The position numbers were made by a program, and so were the translations under genes. A stretch of DNA of 64,000 nt from JANXSS01 sp040385645 (GTDB lineage Bacteria; Pseudomonadota; Gammaproteobacteria; Burkholderiales; Burkholderiaceae_D), in contig JAZKGZ010000001.1 in NCBI GenBank assembly GCA_040385645.1, forward strand, positions 62,001 to 126,000. The letters run 5' to 3'. Each line of letters begins with the position of its first letter. Positions within the stretch are counted from its first letter, which is position 1. Shown in pieces: positions 44,188-53,206 of this stretch. The notes beneath the pieces were generated by a model, which did no database searches, was not told the DNA's origin, and saw only the letters and a list, made by a program, of their open reading frames with translations.

Positions 44188-45657
44188 ATGCAAGTACTGC
44201 ATATCTGCACCGAAATTTATCCCTTGCTCAAGACCGGTGGGTTGGCCGACGTCACCGCGGCTCTGCCACCGGCCCTGGCAACACTCGGCGTCGATGTTCG
44301 GATGTTGATACCAGGGTTTCCGGCAATCTGCAGCGGCCTGAACCAGCGACAGCTTGTTGCGGTATTGCCTGGCCGTTTCGGTGCCGACGCGATTCGGCTC
44401 ACGCTGAGTGTTCTGCCGAACGGCATTTTGGCCTATGTAATCGAAGCACCAGCGTTATATGACCGCCCCGGCAATCCTTATGTCGATGCTTCGGGCGTGT
44501 CTTATCCGGATAATTACCGTCGGTTCGCATTGCTGGGATGGGTCGGTGCGCAATTGGCAGCAGGTCTCGACCCGTCATGGCGCGCCGAGATCTGTCACGC
44601 CCACGATTGGCATGCCGGGTTATGTGCAGCCTATTTAAAAGCCGCGCGGTTAAAAGCAGGGCCAGGGCGCGAAAATATGACCAGAGCAGGCAGTGTGCTG
44701 ACAATCCACAACCTGGCGTTCCAGGGATTATTCCCGCCGGAGGTAATGGCGGAATTAGATCTGCCGGCAGATTTCTACGACATGCACGGCATGGAGTTTT
44801 ACGGCCAAGTCTCGTTTTTGAAAGCCGGTCTGTTCTACTCCGATAAACTGACGACCGTCAGCCCGAGTTATGCGCGCGAGATACAAGAGCCGTTACAGGG
44901 CTGTGGATTGCAAGGGTTATTAGCGGCACGCGCAACAGATCTGACAGGTATTCTTAACGGCGTCGATGCCACGATATGGCATCCCGCGACCGACCCAGCT
45001 ATACCTTGCCGATACGACCAGGCATCGCTGCACGACAAACAGCGATGTCGCGCGGGGTTGCAAGGCGAAGCCGGTATCGCACAGCAAAGCCGGGCACCGT
45101 TGTTCGGCGTAGTCAGTCGGCTGAGCGACCAGAAAGGCTTGCATCTCGTATTACATGGCATCTCGGAATTGCTCGCCCAAGGGGCGCAACTGATCGTGCT
45201 CGGTGAAGGCGAGCCAGAATTAATAGCAGCATTTCGACAATTCGCTCTCGCGCATCCGACATCGGTTGCAATCACGGTCGGCTATGACGAAGGCAAAGCT
45301 CACCGCATGATCGCTGGCTGCGACGTACTACTCGTGCCTTCGCGGTTCGAGCCCTGTGGACTCACACAGCTCTATGCATTGGCTTACGGTACGCTGCCGC
45401 TGGTACGTCGCGTTGGTGGTCTGGCCGATTCAGTGGTCGATTTCACTCCGGAAAACCTGATCAGCGATCTTGCGACCGGATTCGTGTTCGACGAATTTAA
45501 TGAGGCAGCATTCATCTCGACTTTGCAACGTGCCTGTCGTATGTTCAACCAAAAGAATGTCTGGCTTGCAATGCAACAATGTGCGATGCGACAATCCTTC
45601 AACTGGACCGCATCTGCCGTGCAATTGTTGCCGATTTATCGGCAGCTCATTTTTTGA
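44188..45657 (+). CDS. glgA: Glycogen synthase (ADP-glucose type)
   Basis: GT5 enzyme of 489 residues that elongates alpha-1,4-glucan from ADP-glucose. The ADP-glucose-binding KTGGLADV motif is at 15-22, and the C-terminal RFEPCGLTQLYALAYGTLP motif carries the catalytic Glu. CHAHDWHAGL and VSRLSDQKGLHLVL also match. Length fits the E. coli enzyme (477). It sits 14 nt after glgC and 35 nt before glgP in one operon. Confidence 0.96.
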   Translation: MQVLHICTEIYPLLKTGGLADVTAALPPALATLGVDVRMLIPGFPAICSGLNQRQLVAVLPGRFGADAIRLTLSVLPNGILAYVIEAPALYDRPGNPYVDASGVSYPDNYRRFALLGWVGAQLAAGLDPSWRAEICHAHDWHAGLCAAYLKAARLKAGPGRENMTRAGSVLTIHNLAFQGLFPPEVMAELDLPADFYDMHGMEFYGQVSFLKAGLFYSDKLTTVSPSYAREIQEPLQGCGLQGLLAARATDLTGILNGVDATIWHPATDPAIPCRYDQASLHDKQRCRAGLQGEAGIAQQSRAPLFGVVSRLSDQKGLHLVLHGISELLAQGAQLIVLGEGEPELIAAFRQFALAHPTSVAITVGYDEGKAHRMIAGCDVLLVPSRFEPCGLTQLYALAYGTLPLVRRVGGLADSVVDFTPENLISDLATGFVFDEFNEAAFISTLQRACRMFNQKNVWLAMQQCAMRQSFNWTASAVQLLPIYRQLIF

Positions 45658-45692
45658 GCTTTCTGCAACCGTGTTTTTACCAATAAAATTCC

Positions 45693-48155
45693 ATGACTCA
45701 GACCGCATTCGACCACGATCATCTTGAAAGCGATGTCGCAAGCCTCAAGCGCTCGATTTCCAATAAGCTTCTTTTCGCAATCGGCAAAAACCCCGTGACG
45801 GCGACAGCGCGCGACTGGTTGCAAGCAGCCGAACTCGCCGTGCGCGATCGCCTGGTCGAGCGCTGGCAAAAAACCACACGGGCATACAACGATCAATGCG
45901 CCAAGCGCGTGTACTACCTTTCGATGGAATTTTTGATTGGCCGTACTTTCACCAATGCCGCCCTGACGCTGGGCATACATGCCGAGTTGAAGTCTGCGCT
46001 CGACGAGCTGGGTGTCGATATCGACGAGATTGCCGGTTTCGAGCCGGACGCGGCGCTCGGTAATGGCGGTCTGGGCCGACTCGCTGCCTGTTTTTTGGAT
46101 TCGATGGCGACGCTAAGTATCTCCGGCATGGGTTATGGCATACGCTACGACTACGGTATGTTCAAGCAGCAGATTGTCGATGGCTATCAAATCGAAGGCC
46201 CGGACTACTGGCTAACCGGTGGCAACCCTTGGGAGTTTCCACGCCCGGAAGTGCAATATCGGGTGCAGTTCGGCGGTCATTGCGAGCAATCCGGCGATGC
46301 AGCGGATGGCAAGGCGCGCTGGATCAGTACCGAAGACGTTTTAGCAATGGCGTACGATACTATTATTCCAGGCTACGCCACGCAGGCGACCAATACATTG
46401 CGGCTATGGTCGGCCCGAGCGACAACCGAAATTAATTTGTCGGAATTCAACAAGGGCGATTATTTTCGGGCGGTGGAACAGAAAAATCATTCCGAGAATG
46501 TCTCGCGGGTGCTGTACCCGGACGATTCCACGTTGTCGGGTCGTGAACTGCGGTTGCGACAGGAATATTTCTTCGTGTCGGCCAGTATGCAAGATCTGAT
46601 GCAGCGTCATTTGAAAAAATACGGCACGTTCGACAACCTGCCGGATTGCGTTGCCGTGCATCTCAACGATACGCATCCGGTGCTGGCGATTCCCGAATTG
46701 CTACGTATTCTGATAGACGAGCACGGCGTGGCCTGGATGCGAGCCTGGCCGCTGGTTCAACGCATTTTTTCCTATACCAATCACACCCTGATGCAAGAAG
46801 CGCTGGAAACCTGGCCGATCGATATGTTGGGCCGGGTATTACCGAGACATCTGGAAATCGTTTTTCGCATCAACGAAACATTTCTGGCTAGCGTAGCTCA
46901 GAAATTCGGCCACGATAGCGACCTGATGCGGCGGATTTCTCTAATCGACGAGGGTGGCGAACGGCGGGTACGCATGGCTTACTTGGCGGTGGTGGCCAGC
47001 CATAAAATCAACGGTGTGTCGAAGTTGCATTCGGAATTGATGAAGGAATCGATTTTCGGCGATTTTGCCCGAGTATTTCCCGAGCGTTTCAATAACAAAA
47101 CCAATGGCATCACGCCGCGACGTTGGTTGTCGCAGGCAAATCCGTCTCTGTCGGCAGTAATCGACGCGCGGATCGGCAAGCAATGGCGCCGGCAGCTCGA
47201 TCAGCTCGCAGCATTGCGCCCGCTTGCCGAGGATGCAGAATTGATCACGTCATTTACTGCCTCGAAACGACAAAACAAGATTCGCCTTGCCCAGTGGGTA
47301 CAAGCGAATCTCAACATCGCACTCAATCCAGACACCTTGTTCGATGTGCAGATCAAACGCATACACGAGTACAAACGGCAGCTGCTCAATGTATTGCACG
47401 TCGTTACCAGGTATCAACGCATCCTTGCCAATCCTGATCTAGCATGGGTACCCCGCACCGTGATCTTCGGCGGCAAAGCGGCCTCGGCTTATCACACCGC
47501 CAAAACCATCATTAAGCTCATCAACGACGTCGCCACGACCGTAAATAACGACGCGCGCATCGGCGACCGTTTAAAGGTCGTGTTCGTACCGAATTACAGT
47601 GTCAGCCTGGCCGAGTTGATCATTCCCGCCGCCGATCTCTCGGAGCAGATATCGCTGGCCGGCACCGAGGCATCCGGCACCGGCAATATGAAATTCGCCC
47701 TTAATGGTGCCCTCACCATCGGCACTTTAGATGGCGCAAATATCGAGATTCTGGAACAAGTCGGCCCGGAGAATATTTTTATATTCGGCAACACCACGCC
47801 TCAAGTCGATCAGATCCGTGCGCAAGGATATGTACCGGCCGAGCTCTATCAACACAACAGCCAATTGCGGCAAGTGCTCGATCAGATAAAAGACGGTGGC
47901 TTTTCAGCGAACGAGCCGGATCGTTATCACGCTATTTTTGATGCGTTGGTACACAACGGCGACCATTATCAGCTGCTGGCCGACTACGACGCTTATATCA
48001 CTGCGCAAGATGCAGTCGATGTTGCCTACCAAAATCAACACGAATGGCAGAAAAAAGCGATCCGCAACGTCGCCGGCATGGGCGTGTTTTCTTCGGATCG
48101 CACCATTGCCGATTATGCTCAGGAGATATGGCACGCACAGCCGCTTAAGCTGTGA
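45693..48155 (+). CDS. glgP: Glycogen/starch/alpha-glucan phosphorylase
   Basis: GT35 phosphorylase of 820 residues; releases glucose-1-phosphate from alpha-1,4-glucan with PLP and phosphate. Landmarks: YYLSMEFLIGR, GNGGLGRLAACFLDSMATL, DYGMFKQQI, LNDTHPVLAIPELLR, NGITPRRWL, KRIHEYKRQLLN, and the PLP lysine in GTGNMKFALNG near residue 665. Last gene of the glycogen operon. The 3' end meets the convergent galE gene after 33 nt. Confidence 0.96.
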   Translation: MTQTAFDHDHLESDVASLKRSISNKLLFAIGKNPVTATARDWLQAAELAVRDRLVERWQKTTRAYNDQCAKRVYYLSMEFLIGRTFTNAALTLGIHAELKSALDELGVDIDEIAGFEPDAALGNGGLGRLAACFLDSMATLSISGMGYGIRYDYGMFKQQIVDGYQIEGPDYWLTGGNPWEFPRPEVQYRVQFGGHCEQSGDAADGKARWISTEDVLAMAYDTIIPGYATQATNTLRLWSARATTEINLSEFNKGDYFRAVEQKNHSENVSRVLYPDDSTLSGRELRLRQEYFFVSASMQDLMQRHLKKYGTFDNLPDCVAVHLNDTHPVLAIPELLRILIDEHGVAWMRAWPLVQRIFSYTNHTLMQEALETWPIDMLGRVLPRHLEIVFRINETFLASVAQKFGHDSDLMRRISLIDEGGERRVRMAYLAVVASHKINGVSKLHSELMKESIFGDFARVFPERFNNKTNGITPRRWLSQANPSLSAVIDARIGKQWRRQLDQLAALRPLAEDAELITSFTASKRQNKIRLAQWVQANLNIALNPDTLFDVQIKRIHEYKRQLLNVLHVVTRYQRILANPDLAWVPRTVIFGGKAASAYHTAKTIIKLINDVATTVNNDARIGDRLKVVFVPNYSVSLAELIIPAADLSEQISLAGTEASGTGNMKFALNGALTIGTLDGANIEILEQVGPENIFIFGNTTPQVDQIRAQGYVPAELYQHNSQLRQVLDQIKDGGFSANEPDRYHAIFDALVHNGDHYQLLADYDAYITAQDAVDVAYQNQHEWQKKAIRNVAGMGVFSSDRTIADYAQEIWHAQPLKL

Positions 48156-48188
48156 GATTGCAGCTTGTGGCTTAACTAAGACTAAAGC

Positions 48189-49208
48189 TCAGTCGAGGTA
48201 ACCCTTCGGATTCGTCGATTGCCAATGCCAGCCGTCACGCGTCATTTCGGCAAGCGTACGGTTCGCAGACCAGCCGAACATCTTTTTTGCCAGCCCGGGA
48301 TTGGCCCAGCACTCGGCAATATCCCCGGGCCGACGGGCCGCGATGTCATACGGTATCGCCTTGCCGCTGGCGGTCTCGAACGCGGCGATCATTTGCAACA
48401 CACTGGCACCATTACCGGTGCCCAGATTGACGGTGACCAATCCTTTGGCATTGTCGAAATACTTGAGCGCTGCAACATGGCCTTCAGCGAGATCCATCAC
48501 ATGGATAAAATCGCGAACGCCCGTACCGTCGGGTGTCGGATAATCTCCACCGAAGACCTGCAGGCGCTGGCGGCGGCCGACAGCCACCTGGGCGATGTAA
48601 GGCATGAGGTTATTCGGTATGCCTTGCGGATCCTCACCGATCAATCCACTTTCGTGGGCACCGGCAGGGTTGAAATATCGAAGGCGGGCGATATTCCATT
48701 GCAGCTCGGCTTTGAACAGGTCGCCGAGAATCTCTTCGATCATCAGCTTCGAGCGGCCGTAAGGATTGGTTGCCGACAGGGGAAAATTTTCGTCGATGGG
48801 TGTGCTGGCGGGGTCGCCATATACCGTAGCCGACGATGAAAACACCAGTGTATAAACGTTTGCCCGACGCATTGCAGCGAGCAGCTCCAACGTACCCCGA
48901 ACGTTATTGTCGTAATATTCCAGCGGTTTCTCCACCGACTCGCCTACCGCTTTCAAGCCCGCAAAATGCAAAACCGCGCCGATCTCGTGTGCGGTAAATG
49001 CCTTATCGAGTGCAGCGCCATCGCGAATATCGCCATGAATGAAGATCGGCGCGACACTGGTGATTCGCTGTAAGCGCTCAAATACCTTGCTGTTGCTGTT
49101 ACACAGGTTATCGAAAATTATCGGCACATAGCCGGCTTCGAGTAGCGCGATGAACGTGTGGGAGCCGATAAAACCGGCCCCGCCGGTGAGAAGAATTTTC
49201 TGCGTCAT
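48189..49208 (-). CDS. galE: UDP-glucose 4-epimerase
   Basis: Short-chain dehydrogenase-type enzyme of 339 residues that interconverts UDP-galactose and UDP-glucose. NAD loop GGAGFIGSHT (about 9-18), catalytic Ser in FSSSATVYGDP and the Tyr-Lys pair in YGRSK (about 150-154) are intact. It completes the Leloir route with galT and galK and supplies UDP-galactose for glf. It is separated from those genes and oriented oppositely, so it is regulated independently. Confidence 0.95.
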   Translation of the reverse strand: MTQKILLTGGAGFIGSHTFIALLEAGYVPIIFDNLCNSNSKVFERLQRITSVAPIFIHGDIRDGAALDKAFTAHEIGAVLHFAGLKAVGESVEKPLEYYDNNVRGTLELLAAMRRANVYTLVFSSSATVYGDPASTPIDENFPLSATNPYGRSKLMIEEILGDLFKAELQWNIARLRYFNPAGAHESGLIGEDPQGIPNNLMPYIAQVAVGRRQRLQVFGGDYPTPDGTGVRDFIHVMDLAEGHVAALKYFDNAKGLVTVNLGTGNGASVLQMIAAFETASGKAIPYDIAARRPGDIAECWANPGLAKKMFGWSANRTLAEMTRDGWHWQSTNPKGYLD

Positions 49209-49232
49209 GATGATGTATGCGATCCTGCGGAA

Positions 49233-49424
49233 TTAATGTTTGCGTTCCTGTTTCTTGCCACCGCCTGCACCTTTTGTGCTGCCAGCTTTGTCATGGCTTT
49301 TGGCATCTTGGCTGCTGTGTGCGCTTTTGTCGGCACGATGCAATATCGATCGGGCATCGGCTTCTGTTTTGATTCTTTCAGCAGTCGGTGCAGATTTCGG
49401 AAGAGGTGTCTTAGTACTTGCCAT
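49233..49424 (-). CDS. Small Lys-rich disordered protein (63 aa)
   Basis: Candidate gene. The product is highly charged, rich in Lys, Ser, Ala and His, with the C-terminus GAGGGKKQERKH, no hydrophobic stretch and predicted disorder. A longer in-frame ORF starts at 49526, but the segment before MASTKTPLP is unlike it. No good Shine-Dalgarno is seen upstream. It is 24 nt upstream of galE on the same strand and may be cotranscribed. Function unknown; possibly nucleic-acid-associated given its charge. Confidence 0.4.
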   Translation of the reverse strand: MASTKTPLPKSAPTAERIKTEADARSILHRADKSAHSSQDAKSHDKAGSTKGAGGGKKQERKH

Positions 49425-49682
49425 GGATTGCGCTCGTTTCTTAAAAAATGCGGAGGGTAGAATTTTTTTAGCCGCGTATTCTGTTTCGCAGCACAGCGAA
49501 CTGTAGCAGACGGCCCGTAATATCAAGGCTGAATCGCCTGCTCGGGGTGTGCTATCGCACAGATACGAATCAAACCTATCGATAATTTTCGTTCGATATT
49601 AGTTTTTAAACATGCTGCGTTGAATGAACAAATTTTATATCTGTGAAATTATCCTACCAGTCTGCAGCTGTATTCTGAAACG

Positions 49683-49985
49683 ATGCGCTATCCAGTAACG
49701 CCGGATGGTCGTTATTTTATTGTTCGGGGCCGCCTTTGGCGCATGACCAATCCGACGCTTTCAGTAGCCTTGAAATCGCAATTAACCAGTGAGCTGATGC
49801 TGGCGCGCCGACAAGTCGGAATGGCGCTGCGCAAAAATGACGCGCCAGGATTAGTCGTTGCCCGGAAGGCAGTCAATGACGCAAAAATTGCGCTCGGCGA
49901 GCGCGGCCCGGTCTGGTGGGACGATGGCGCGCCGGATTTGAATCGGTATCTGGCAAAAAACACGCTGTACGCGAATTGTGTATGA
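49683..49985 (+). CDS. Conserved hypothetical protein (100 aa)
   Basis: The opening MRYPVTPDGRYFIVRGRLWR and the WWDDGAPDLNRYLAKNT ending match, from memory, a small protein found in many Burkholderiales; no function is known. The middle is an amphipathic Ala/Arg-rich helix (about 33-75). No signal or membrane segment. Alone on its strand, convergent with no near partner. Confidence 0.75.
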   Translation: MRYPVTPDGRYFIVRGRLWRMTNPTLSVALKSQLTSELMLARRQVGMALRKNDAPGLVVARKAVNDAKIALGERGPVWWDDGAPDLNRYLAKNTLYANCV

Positions 49986-50321
49986 GCCGAGAATATTATT
50001 GCTACTATGTAATAAGCGGACGTTACCCAATGAGTACGGCTAGACGGCTGAGGTAAAGCCTGCTGTCTCGAAGTGTGTGTAGGGTGGCAAAACGCGCCGT
50101 CACACGTCGAAAATTATTACAGTTCGGGCACCGTGATCGAGGGAATTCGCCGTTGTTGAGATAGTCGGCGTAAACAAACGTTGTAGCGCTTTGATTCAAA
50201 ACAACTTTTGCAGAGTTGTTATAAATTTGGTATGATTCTTGCTGGTAAAGAACAATTTAGGCAATTCGTTGCGGCACCGGACATGAATATGCGGGCACAA
50301 GGTCTCGCGGGAGAAGTAGAA
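49986..50321. other. Promoter region of the HPr-kinase-related operon
   Basis: A 336-nt non-coding stretch. It carries a perfect 7-bp inverted repeat (AACAACT 50200-50206, AGTTGTT 50214-50220) just before a sigma-54 promoter match at 50228-50243. An in-frame upward extension of the next ORF exists but would place the promoter inside the gene, so it is discounted. Sigma-54 activators usually bind 80-150 nt upstream of the start site, that is about 50100-50170; no clear motif was identified there. Confidence 0.5.
50228..50243 (+). promoter_or_regulatory. Strong sigma-54 (RpoN) promoter match
   Basis: TGGTATGATTCTTGCT fits the RpoN consensus TGGYAYR-N4-TTGCW at every specified base, with GG at 50229-50230 and GC at 50241-50242 exactly 12 nt apart. 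Transcription would start near 50254, giving a leader of about 68 nt before the preferred ATG at 50322. It drives the SPGYWK/PqqD/HprK-like operon and implies control by an enhancer-binding activator. Confidence 0.7.
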
Positions 50322-50906
50322 ATGACCAACGATATAAATAAGAACGATGATGCTGGTAACACTTCGGTATCTTCACTGCCGGCCACGGTCGACGGTAGCC
50401 GCCGCCGATTTACCAGTGCAGGTATTGCCGCCACCGGCGTCGTCATGACACTAGCTTCCCGTCCGGTGTTGGGTTGTACCAGCAGCGAGGCAGCATTGTC
50501 GCCATCGGGCTGGTCTTCCATCAATGCTAGCCGTTGTGTGGGCCCAGCGTCGACCGTATCGTTAGGAAAAAGTCCTGGCTACTGGAAGCATGAAGGCCGC
50601 GAGTGGCCAACCAACGTACCCAAAACGACGCTCTACCGCAGCGTTTTCCCGGTTTGCACGCCACCGTTCAATAACTCTCAGCTTGCTTACACGCTCCTCG
50701 ACGCATTGACACCTCAGGTAGTCAATAATGAGTTCGGGCGATTGATTGCTACCGCGTACCTGAATGCGGTCTCCAGAAAAACTGCGCCTTACCTCCGGCC
50801 GGAGCAGGTAGTACAAATGGCGACTGGCAGCTTCTTGCCTTCGACCGGCGGCAAGGTTTGGGATATGAATACTATTATTGCCTATCTTAAAATCACTTTC
50901 GATTGA
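50322..50906 (+). CDS. Tat-signal SPGYWK protein of the HPr-kinase-related system
   Basis: Candidate exported protein of 194 residues. A twin-arginine motif SRRRFTSAG (26-34) precedes a hydrophobic stretch (35-50) ending RPVLGC, so cleavage or lipid attachment at Cys52 is possible. The mature part contains SPGYWKHEGREWP (84-96), a motif I recall in small proteins encoded next to HprK-related kinases, and Cys72 and Cys112. The start at 50322 has GGAG 8 nt upstream and lies after the sigma-54 start site; a longer ORF begins at 50208 but is unlikely. The genes that follow are probably its tailoring or regulatory partners. Function unknown. Confidence 0.7.
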   Translation: MTNDINKNDDAGNTSVSSLPATVDGSRRRFTSAGIAATGVVMTLASRPVLGCTSSEAALSPSGWSSINASRCVGPASTVSLGKSPGYWKHEGREWPTNVPKTTLYRSVFPVCTPPFNNSQLAYTLLDALTPQVVNNEFGRLIATAYLNAVSRKTAPYLRPEQVVQMATGSFLPSTGGKVWDMNTIIAYLKITFD

Positions 50907-50921
50907 GGCAGGCACTGCCCT

Positions 50922-51200
50922 GTGACCTGGATCGTTAGCACGGCGCACCCGGTGTTGGAACGGCGCTGGGGCGATGAGTACATTCTCTACGATGTGGATT
51001 CGGGCAACACGCATCTGGTAACACCTTTAGCTGCCGACGTGCTCGCCCGCCTGAAAGCCCAACCGTGCGATACCGATTCTCTCGTCCTGTTCTTCGCAAC
51101 TGACGAAGAACCGTCGAAACTGCCTGAAATTCGTCAGACACTGGCCACCATTCTCGACGATTTAGAACGCATCGATCTCGTGCGCCGCCTCTCTGCATGA
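50922..51200 (+). CDS. PqqD-like protein (HPr-rel-A system type)
   Basis: 92 residues. The pattern HPVLERRWGDEYILYDVDSGNT, then LVTPLAADVLARLK, resembles PqqD, a RiPP-recognition-element fold that holds a leader peptide for a partner enzyme. No PQQ genes are nearby. GTG start, 15 nt after the Tat-signal gene. The stop overlaps the next start by 4 nt. From memory such PqqD-like proteins are annotated beside HprK-related kinase A and a nucleotidyltransferase. Confidence 0.72.
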   Translation: MTWIVSTAHPVLERRWGDEYILYDVDSGNTHLVTPLAADVLARLKAQPCDTDSLVLFFATDEEPSKLPEIRQTLATILDDLERIDLVRRLSA

Positions 51201-52132
51201 ACGTATCGCACCTGTCTGCCGCCGAGCTTAGCGCACGTTTGGCCGGGCCAGGCCTGCACTTAGCGACCGGTCAGTTTCAGCTTTGCATCCGCAGTCCAAT
51301 CGTAGTGTTGGCTTCTGGCATTGGCTTGCTTTATGCGGATTATCCGCTGGGCAACCCGCAGGGCTTCACCGATTTTCATGTAACGCTCGACTACCCGACG
51401 GGTCTGCGCCGCTGGTGGCGCAAGCAAGTTGTGTTCGAATTCGATAGTGCCTTGCCCTTCCGGCCATTACCGGCTGCCCAAGCATTTCCGATGCTTGAGT
51501 GGGGTTTAAACTGGTGCGTGTCGAGTTATGCCAATCTTTATCTGATCATTCACGCTGCCGTCGTGGAAAAAAATGGTTGTGCAGCGATACTTCCGGCACC
51601 GCCCGGCTCAGGCAAAAGTACTTTGTGTGCTGCGCTGGTGACGCGCGGCTGGCGCCTGCTGTCGGATGAATTAACGCTGATTCGCACCGCAGATTGCCGA
51701 ATCACGCCCCTACCACGTCCGGTCAGCTTGAAAAATGCCTCGATCGACATCATGCAGTCCTATGCGCCGGATGCTGTATTTAGCCCAAAGGTGTACGACA
51801 CGGTCAAGGGCACGATCGCTCACATGAAAGCGCCGGCCGATAGCGTGCGACGGGCAAACGAAGATGCGCAACCCAAGTGGGTAATTTTTCCGAAATACGA
51901 AGCTGGCAGCGCTACGAACATGTCACCGATCTCGCCAGCGCACGGCCTGATGCGGCTGGCCGATAATGCATTTAATTACAGTTCGTTAGGATTGCAGGGG
52001 TTTCAGACCGTGGCTAGCGTCATCGACGCCTGTGAGATTTATAATTTTACTTATAGCGTCATCGACGAGGCGATCGCTGCATTCGATGCACTTGCTGAAT
52101 CGGTTAACCGTCCGCCGGCATTGCTGCCATGA
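51197..52132 (+). CDS. HprK-related kinase A
   Basis: P-loop protein of 311 residues resembling the catalytic domain of HPr kinase/phosphorylase. Walker A is APPGSGKST (134-142), preceded by IHAAVVEKNGCAA, and the downstream acidic SDE in RLLSDELTLI (153-162) sits where HprK has its metal-binding Asp. It lacks the HprK N-terminal domain, and no HPr gene is present here, so the substrate is probably not HPr. HprK-like kinases are known to phosphorylate lasso-peptide precursors in other clusters; here the Tat-signal protein is the obvious candidate substrate. ATG overlaps the previous stop by 4 nt. Confidence 0.78.
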   Translation: MNVSHLSAAELSARLAGPGLHLATGQFQLCIRSPIVVLASGIGLLYADYPLGNPQGFTDFHVTLDYPTGLRRWWRKQVVFEFDSALPFRPLPAAQAFPMLEWGLNWCVSSYANLYLIIHAAVVEKNGCAAILPAPPGSGKSTLCAALVTRGWRLLSDELTLIRTADCRITPLPRPVSLKNASIDIMQSYAPDAVFSPKVYDTVKGTIAHMKAPADSVRRANEDAQPKWVIFPKYEAGSATNMSPISPAHGLMRLADNAFNYSSLGLQGFQTVASVIDACEIYNFTYSVIDEAIAAFDALAESVNRPPALLP

Positions 52133-53193
52133 GTGCGCAATTGATTCTTCAGGCGTTGCACACGCCAAGGTCTATGTTGACCTTGGACCTCCCACAGTGG
52201 GATCTGTTGATCCGGCAAGCCCGGCGCGGCAATCTTCTGGCACGGTTGCACAGCCTGCTGGCACAGGAAAAGTTGCTGCAGGACGTACCGCACCAGCCAC
52301 GTCAACATTTGGAGTGGACCCGCGTTACCGCGGATCGCCATGCCCAGGCGGTGCACACCGAAGTGAGCCGAATACAGCAGGCGCTGCCGGGCCAGCCGGT
52401 GATCTTGCTCAAGGGTGCCGCATATGTCGTGGCGGGTTTGCCGCCAGGTGCCGGACGGGTGTTTTCCGACATCGATATTCTGGTGCCCAAAGCGCAGTTG
52501 CTGGATGTGGAAAGCGCTTTGTTGGCCCATGGCTGGATGGCGAGCCAGCATGATGCCTATGATCAGCGGTATTACCGCGAATGGATGCATGAATTGCCGC
52601 CGCTGCAACACATGTTGCGCGAGACGACGATCGACGTGCATCACGCAATCCTGCCGCAAACGATGGCAGTCCATCCGGATTCGGAGGCGCTACGCGCCGC
52701 CGCGATACCACTGGCCGGGTATCAAAATCGACTGGTTCTAGCCCCGGTGGATATGGTGCTACACAGCGCCGCACATCTGTTTTACGAAAGCGAATTGTTC
52801 AATGGGTTGCGCGACTTGGCGGATCTAGACGCGCTGCTTCGGCATTTTTCTCAAGACCCGGATTTTTGGCAACGACTCACCTTTCGCGCTGGAGAATTGG
52901 GGCTGACGCGATGTCTGTATTACGCACTGCGCTATACGAAAATGTTGCTCCGGACTTCGGTGCCGCCACTGGTAATGAGCAACCTCGATCATGCTCGCCC
53001 GCCATCTCCAATAATAACGATCATGGACACGCTGTATAAACGGGTTTTGCTACCCGACCATGTTAGTTGCACCGATCGTGCAACATTTGCAGCGCGCAAG
53101 TGTCTGTATGTGCGCGGCAATTGGCTGCGCATGCCGCCTTTAAAACTGGCACGTCACTTGTTTCACAAAGCGTTCATCAGTCCTCGACCTTAA
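52129..53193 (+). CDS. Nucleotidyltransferase-family protein of the HPr-kinase-related system
   Basis: 354 residues. The nucleotidyltransferase core is LLKGAAYVVAGLPPGAGR (93-110) with FSDIDILV (112-119): Asp114 and Asp116 form the metal pair. The rest is helical with HxxL-rich stretches (MVLHSAAHLFYESELF). Similar proteins lie next to HprK-related kinases and in lasso-peptide clusters, where they modify peptides. ATGA overlap with the kinase gene. Substrate unknown. Confidence 0.75.
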   Translation: MSAQLILQALHTPRSMLTLDLPQWDLLIRQARRGNLLARLHSLLAQEKLLQDVPHQPRQHLEWTRVTADRHAQAVHTEVSRIQQALPGQPVILLKGAAYVVAGLPPGAGRVFSDIDILVPKAQLLDVESALLAHGWMASQHDAYDQRYYREWMHELPPLQHMLRETTIDVHHAILPQTMAVHPDSEALRAAAIPLAGYQNRLVLAPVDMVLHSAAHLFYESELFNGLRDLADLDALLRHFSQDPDFWQRLTFRAGELGLTRCLYYALRYTKMLLRTSVPPLVMSNLDHARPPSPIITIMDTLYKRVLLPDHVSCTDRATFAARKCLYVRGNWLRMPPLKLARHLFHKAFISPRP

Positions 53194-53206
53194 TTTCGGA
53201 GCTTTT

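Noticed and set aside
48120..48180. Hairpin around the glgP stop (CACAGC/GCTGTG) as a terminator
   Set aside because: Short stem, no T-tract on either strand.
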